From NCBI RefSeq assembly GCF_006175985.1, contig NZ_SRSH01000017.1, forward strand, positions 1-64,000: 64,000 nt of DNA. The letters are read 5' to 3'. Source of the DNA: Methylotetracoccus oryzae. Lineage in GTDB: Bacteria; Pseudomonadota; Gammaproteobacteria; Methylococcales; Methylococcaceae. The stretch's first letter is position 1. Every line of letters starts with the position of its first letter. The notes under the pieces are model-generated. The model was not told where the DNA came from. It did not search any database and saw only the letters and a list, made by a program, of their open reading frames with translations. Position numbers and translations under genes: made by a program. Shown here one piece after another: positions 60,469 through 64,000 of the stretch.

Positions 60469-61743
60469 TCAGAGAATCTTGACCTCGGGAATGGGCACGA
60501 CGAACTTGCCGCCCCACTCGGCCACATAGCTGCCCAAAGCCGTGATCTCGTCCTTCAGGTTCCACGGCAGGATCAGGATGTAGTCGGGTTTGGCCTCGCG
60601 AATCGCTTCCGGCGCAAGAATCGGAATCCGCGTGCCGGGAGTGAATTTGCCCTGCTTATAGGGATTCGCATCGACGGTGAAATCGAGAAAATCGGTACGA
60701 ATGCCGCAATAGTTCAGCAGCGTGTTCCCTTTTCCCGGAGCGCCGTATCCCACGACGCGTTTGCCGCGGTTCTTCGCGTCGATAAGGAAAGCCAGCAGTT
60801 TGCGCTTCGTTTCCTTGACCTGCTCGCCGAAGGCCCGGTAACGCTCCACCGTCAGAAAACCGTCGGCGATTTCACGGTCGCGTAACGCGGTCACACGCTC
60901 GCCGACGGGCAAGTCGCCGTTCTCGGTGTGCCGACCGTAGATCCGCAGCGACCCGCCATGGGTCGGCAACTCTTCGACATCGAACAGCGTGATGCCATGC
61001 CGCGCAAAGACCTTCTCGACGGCAACGAACGAGAAATAGCTGAAGTGCTCGTGGTAGATCGTGTCGAACTGGTTCTCGGCCATCAGCCGCTGCAAGTGCG
61101 GAAACTCCATCGTGATCACCCCGCGCGGTCCCAGCAGCACCTTCATGCCGGCGACGAAATCATTCAGATCGGGAACATGCGCCAGCACATTGTTGCCCAG
61201 CAGCAGGTCAGGCTGCCCGTGTTCCTCCCTGATGGCTTTGGCGGTTGCAACACCAAAAAAGCGACTGGTCGTCGGCACGCCTTTCGCGATCGCGACTTCG
61301 GCTACGTTGGCCGCCGGCTCGATGCCGAGCACCGGGACGCCGCCGGCAACGAAATGCTGCAGCAGGTACCCGTCGTTGCTCGCGATCTCCATGACCTTGC
61401 TGTGCGCCCCGAGACCGAAGCGCGCGCAAGCCATTTCCGCATACCGTCGCGCGTGCTCAACCCAACTGGTCGAATACGACGAGAAATAGGCGTACTCGGT
61501 GAAGATTTCCTGCGGCGAGACGAATTCCTGCAACTGAACCAGAAAGCACTGGTCGCAGACATAGGCATGTAACGGAAAAAACGCCTCCATCTCATGCAGT
61601 TGGTGCGGCGCTATGTGCGTCTGACACAACGGCGACATACCGAGATCGACGAAGGAATGCACCAGCGGCGCGCCGCAGAAACGGCATGCAAATCCCTGTG
61701 GAAGCTCGCTGCCTTGCGTGCCGCTACCAGTCGTGTCGTCCAT
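60469..61743 (-). CDS. NovU/TylCIII-type C-methyltransferase
   Basis: The 424-residue protein has an N-terminal zinc-binding domain (CRFCGAP...CDQCFLVQLQE), a SAM-binding core KVMEIASNDGYLLQHF, and the C-terminal domain with GYGAPGKGNTLLNYCGI and ILILPWNLKDEI. This three-part order is typical of sugar C-methyltransferases that modify dTDP-deoxysugars. The start at 61743 has a perfect GGAGGT site; an ATG at 61755 overlaps that site. No other deoxysugar genes are nearby, so the substrate is unknown. Confidence 0.88.
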   Translation of the reverse strand: MDDTTGSGTQGSELPQGFACRFCGAPLVHSFVDLGMSPLCQTHIAPHQLHEMEAFFPLHAYVCDQCFLVQLQEFVSPQEIFTEYAYFSSYSTSWVEHARRYAEMACARFGLGAHSKVMEIASNDGYLLQHFVAGGVPVLGIEPAANVAEVAIAKGVPTTSRFFGVATAKAIREEHGQPDLLLGNNVLAHVPDLNDFVAGMKVLLGPRGVITMEFPHLQRLMAENQFDTIYHEHFSYFSFVAVEKVFARHGITLFDVEELPTHGGSLRIYGRHTENGDLPVGERVTALRDREIADGFLTVERYRAFGEQVKETKRKLLAFLIDAKNRGKRVVGYGAPGKGNTLLNYCGIRTDFLDFTVDANPYKQGKFTPGTRIPILAPEAIREAKPDYILILPWNLKDEITALGSYVAEWGGKFVVPIPEVKIL

Positions 61744-61848
61744 CGTTACCTCCATTGCCTTTTTCTGGGTCCGGGTTCAAAAAGTGGGGAGCCAAGCCGC
61801 TCGCCGTGTGGGCTACAGCAGCACCGCGTAATGGGACTGCGGAACGGC

Positions 61849-62709
61849 TTAGGGACCGATGACGAAGCGAGCCGGCGCTCGGTTGTTCGTATAGCCGTGA
61901 TTATAGGGCTGATCCTTGTAATCTAGGCTGATTTCAGCCGGACGGCCGAGCACGACCGTGAACGGCGGCTTGCCACTGATCAGCTTCTCGGAACCTTTGC
62001 TGCCGAGTTCATACAGCAGGCGGCTGCCGTCGGCATCCACGATGCTGACCCATGAGTCACCCAGAAATCGTACCCGTAGCGAAGGCGGCCCGGCAGCCTG
62101 CACCGGGACTGCACTTGCCGCAGGCTGCGACGGCGCCGGTACATCCGGTGCCGGGCCAGTCGTCTGGCCCGTGCCGCCTCCGGCGCTGCCTCGCCCGGGC
62201 TCAGCGGGCGGCGACGAGGCCGCTGTCGGCGCCGCCGTCGTGACCTGGGGAACCGCCGCTACGGTCTCGGGCGTATCGACTTGTTCGCGGGCGACCCGAT
62301 AGACCCACCAGCCGAGCCCGATGAACGCCGCCAAGCCGAGCAAGACCAGCGCAGGACCGAAGCGCGACTCCTCCGGGACCGGATCGAGCACCGTCACGCG
62401 CGACGATTCGGGCAGGGCATCGCGACCGCCCAGGCGCTCATATGCCTCCACGATCTGGTTTGGTTCCAAGCCGAGAAGCCGCGCCAGATTCTTCAGATAA
62501 CCGCGGATGAAGATCGCCGGGGGAAGACCGGCATAGTCATCGGTCTCCAGGGCTCTTACTGTCGGGACGGCGAGGTGAAGCTTGCCGGCCACCTCCTCGA
62601 TGCTGAGGCCTCGCGCCACCCGCGCCTCGCGCAAAGCCCGGCCCGGCCCTGGCCCGGAGCACAGGCCTTCCTCTTCCAGTCCATTTGAATTTGTTGCGTT
62701 CGAGCTCAT
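61849..62709 (-). CDS. rodZ: RodZ-like cell-shape protein
   Basis: The 286-residue protein has a cytoplasmic helix-turn-helix (residues about 20-85, LREARVARGLSIEEVAGKLH), one membrane helix near 115-140 (ALVLLGLAAFIGLGWWVYR), a Pro/Ala-rich linker and a periplasmic DUF4115 domain with FLGDSWVSIVDADG and PFTVVLGRPAEISLDY. RodZ links MreB to the cell-wall machinery. In relatives it lies near pilF and ispG; here it follows xseB after about 100 bp. Confidence 0.9.
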   Translation of the reverse strand: MSSNATNSNGLEEEGLCSGPGPGRALREARVARGLSIEEVAGKLHLAVPTVRALETDDYAGLPPAIFIRGYLKNLARLLGLEPNQIVEAYERLGGRDALPESSRVTVLDPVPEESRFGPALVLLGLAAFIGLGWWVYRVAREQVDTPETVAAVPQVTTAAPTAASSPPAEPGRGSAGGGTGQTTGPAPDVPAPSQPAASAVPVQAAGPPSLRVRFLGDSWVSIVDADGSRLLYELGSKGSEKLISGKPPFTVVLGRPAEISLDYKDQPYNHGYTNNRAPARFVIGP

Positions 62710-62808
62710 TCCGGCATCTCAGTAAGCTGACGATCGTGCGGTCATCAGATTACCACTCGCGACGTCCGCCGCGACTCCGGCCGACAGCACGCCGGCCAGG
62801 AGTACGTT

Positions 62809-63015
62809 TCAGTCGGGCAAACCTTCGGGCAAGCGCTCGCCGAAGGCGGCCTTTACCGCCGCCAGACGTTCCTTGCAGATCTTGTACGAGGCCAGGGCCT
62901 TGTCGACCATGGGAATCAGCGCATCGATGTCGGGCTCCTGCTGCGTCCGAAGACGTTCGGCAACGTCCCTGAGGACGGCATAGTGGGCCTTGAACGTATC
63001 CGCTTGCTTACTCAT
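62809..63015 (-). CDS. xseB: Exodeoxyribonuclease VII small subunit
   Basis: The 68-residue protein is two helices: FKAHYAVLRDVAERL, and IDALIPMVDKALASYKICKE with the CKERL motif. This is the XseB shape, though the first helix differs from the usual E-x-ALxELExIVxxLE form. The start at 63015 has AAGGTGA upstream and overlaps the end of xseA by 8 bp, supporting one complex. Confidence 0.8.
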   Translation of the reverse strand: MSKQADTFKAHYAVLRDVAERLRTQQEPDIDALIPMVDKALASYKICKERLAAVKAAFGERLPEGLPD

Positions 63016-64000
63016 TGGTGTCACCTTTCAACAGTCTTGGTTCAACGCGGGCCCGGATGTGCCCGTCACGGAATTCGATGTCGAGCGCGCCGGCTTTGTC
63101 GGCTTCGGCCACGGCACTGACCACTCCCCCACGCTCATCCCTCACCAGCGCGAAACCGCGCTGCAAGGTGGCCTTGGGCCCCAGGCCCAGTAATTCCCTT
63201 GCGAGCGACTCGATGGCGAAGTCCGCTTCCGAGAGCCGCTGCCGCGCGAAATGCCCAATCGTGGCAAGCAAGGTCCCAAGCTGCTGGTCGGCCTCGCCAA
63301 GACGGCGAAGGCTGGTCTGCTCGAGTTCATGGCGATGCAGTTCCAGTGCGTGTTCCGCGACCTGAAGCCGGCTGGTTGCCTGATGGCGGAGTTCCAGGAT
63401 AAGGCGCCCGACTTCATGCTCCGCCTGGGTCAACAGACGCCGACCGGACGCCTCCAGTTCCGTCCGCAGCAGTTCGATGCCGCGTTCATGGATCGCGATG
63501 GCGTTGCCGGCCGCCCGGAGGATCCCCAGCATGTCCTCGATCGCCGCATTCGCATTCGCGGCGATCGCTCCGGCGATGAAGCCGATCACCTTCGATGGCG
63601 TATCGCAGCGGCAATGCGCGATGTCGTCCAGCACGGTATTGTCGCGCTCGTGGCCGATGCCGGTGAATATCGGCACCGGCATGCGGCATACCGCGCGGGC
63701 GAGTTCCAATTCGTTCAACCAGTACAGGTCGGTCACCGAGCCACCGCCGCGAATGATCGCCAGCGCGTCGAAGCGCGCGCCGCGCTCGTAATCGCTGCGC
63801 ACCCGGTCGAGAGCCGTCAGCAGGCTTGACGCTGCGGCCTGTCCCTGGAATTTCGCCGTGTAATACTCGAATCGACAGAGGCCCGCGGCCTGAAGACGAT
63901 CGGCATCGCGGCGGAAGTCGCCGAGGCCCGCGGCGTCCTGCGGGCTGATCACGGCGACGTGGCAGAATTCCGCAGGAGCAGGCAGTCCTCGGTTCAGTCC
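63008..64000 (-). CDS. xseA: Exodeoxyribonuclease VII large subunit, divergent, cut by the right edge
   Basis: About 330 codons are present and the frame stays open to the window edge, so the OB-fold N-terminus is missing. The catalytic domain shows LAIIRGGGSVTDLYWLNELE, matching the GGGSxxDLxxFN motif, and IFTGIGHERDNTVLDDIAH in place of the usual GHExDxTLxDxxAD motif. A long coiled coil follows and it ends ATLQRGFALVRDERG. Several conserved residues differ from standard XseA (Cys-Asp-TPS instead of APTPS), so it belongs to a divergent branch. XseB is encoded directly downstream. Confidence 0.85.
   Translation of the reverse strand, partial: GLNRGLPAPAEFCHVAVISPQDAAGLGDFRRDADRLQAAGLCRFEYYTAKFQGQAAASSLLTALDRVRSDYERGARFDALAIIRGGGSVTDLYWLNELELARAVCRMPVPIFTGIGHERDNTVLDDIAHCRCDTPSKVIGFIAGAIAANANAAIEDMLGILRAAGNAIAIHERGIELLRTELEASGRRLLTQAEHEVGRLILELRHQATSRLQVAEHALELHRHELEQTSLRRLGEADQQLGTLLATIGHFARQRLSEADFAIESLARELLGLGPKATLQRGFALVRDERGGVVSAVAEADKAGALDIEFRDGHIRARVEPRLLKGDTNE

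Noticed and set aside
1-64000. CRISPR arrays, rRNA genes, prophage genes or riboswitches
   Set aside because: I looked for regularly spaced repeats, rRNA motifs, phage structural or integrase genes and known riboswitch cores and found none.

Overview
The window is GC-rich, densely packed bacterial DNA with gammaproteobacterial gene order: pilU-pilT then yggS-proC-yggT, dksA-gluQ, and rlmH-maf-rng-nitrilase-tldD with pmbA. MtdA and FchA, enzymes typical of methylotrophs, sit beside inorganic-carbon uptake genes, a Hox-type hydrogenase/diaphorase module and a Rieske oxygenase plus 3-beta-HSD-like reductase pair. This suggests a C1-using or lithoautotrophic gammaproteobacterium, possibly of the Methylococcus type. 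That placement is inference; no rRNA or marker tree is available here.

Layout. 1-0.9 kb: the end of an IS5-family element inserted directly in front of a frameshifted DUF1778 antitoxin, next to a Pro-Arg-His tRNA cluster. 1-2.7 kb: divergent fchA and mtdA (folate/methanopterin C1 transfer). 2.8-5.6 kb: gltX-cysS. 5.9-16.9 kb: the main feature, a dissolved-inorganic-carbon island with one DabA, one DabB/NuoL-like subunit, three NuoM-like subunits and two tandem beta-carbonic anhydrases. 16.9-26 kb: cyclophilin, dksA, gluQ (no normal start codon), then pmbA, tldD, a nitrilase-family amidase, rng, maf and rlmH on the minus strand. 26.3-30.6 kb: an AT-richer patch of small secreted or membrane proteins and a sulfotransferase. 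31-38 kb: a CaCA exchanger, DUF455, tpiA, a transaldolase-family aldolase, the Rieske/SDR pair and a secreted GlcG/HbpS-like protein. 38.3-41.3 kb: hoxFUY without hoxH. 41.5-48.4 kb: uppP, a YddA-type ABC protein with a ruined ATPase domain, dapE, DUF2726, pilU and pilT. 49.2-53.2 kb: a zinc-ribbon methyltransferase, yggS, proC, yggT. 53.3-64 kb: gloB, a membrane-anchored MutS-like ATPase, an HTTM-DCC fusion, an unknown protein, rmuC, a NovU-type methyltransferase, rodZ, xseB and a partial, divergent xseA.

How the genes fit together. DabA with its membrane partners should convert CO2 to bicarbonate in a vectorial, ion-gradient-driven way, and the carbonic anhydrases set the local CO2/bicarbonate balance. 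MtdA and FchA interconvert methylene- and formyl-folate for assimilation. HoxFU would pass electrons between NAD and HoxY, but the catalytic hydrogenase subunit is not here. The rest is housekeeping: tRNA charging and modification, cell wall, type IV pilus retraction and DNA repair. Coordinates and starts were read by eye; starts were chosen from Shine-Dalgarno sites, overlaps and family N-termini.
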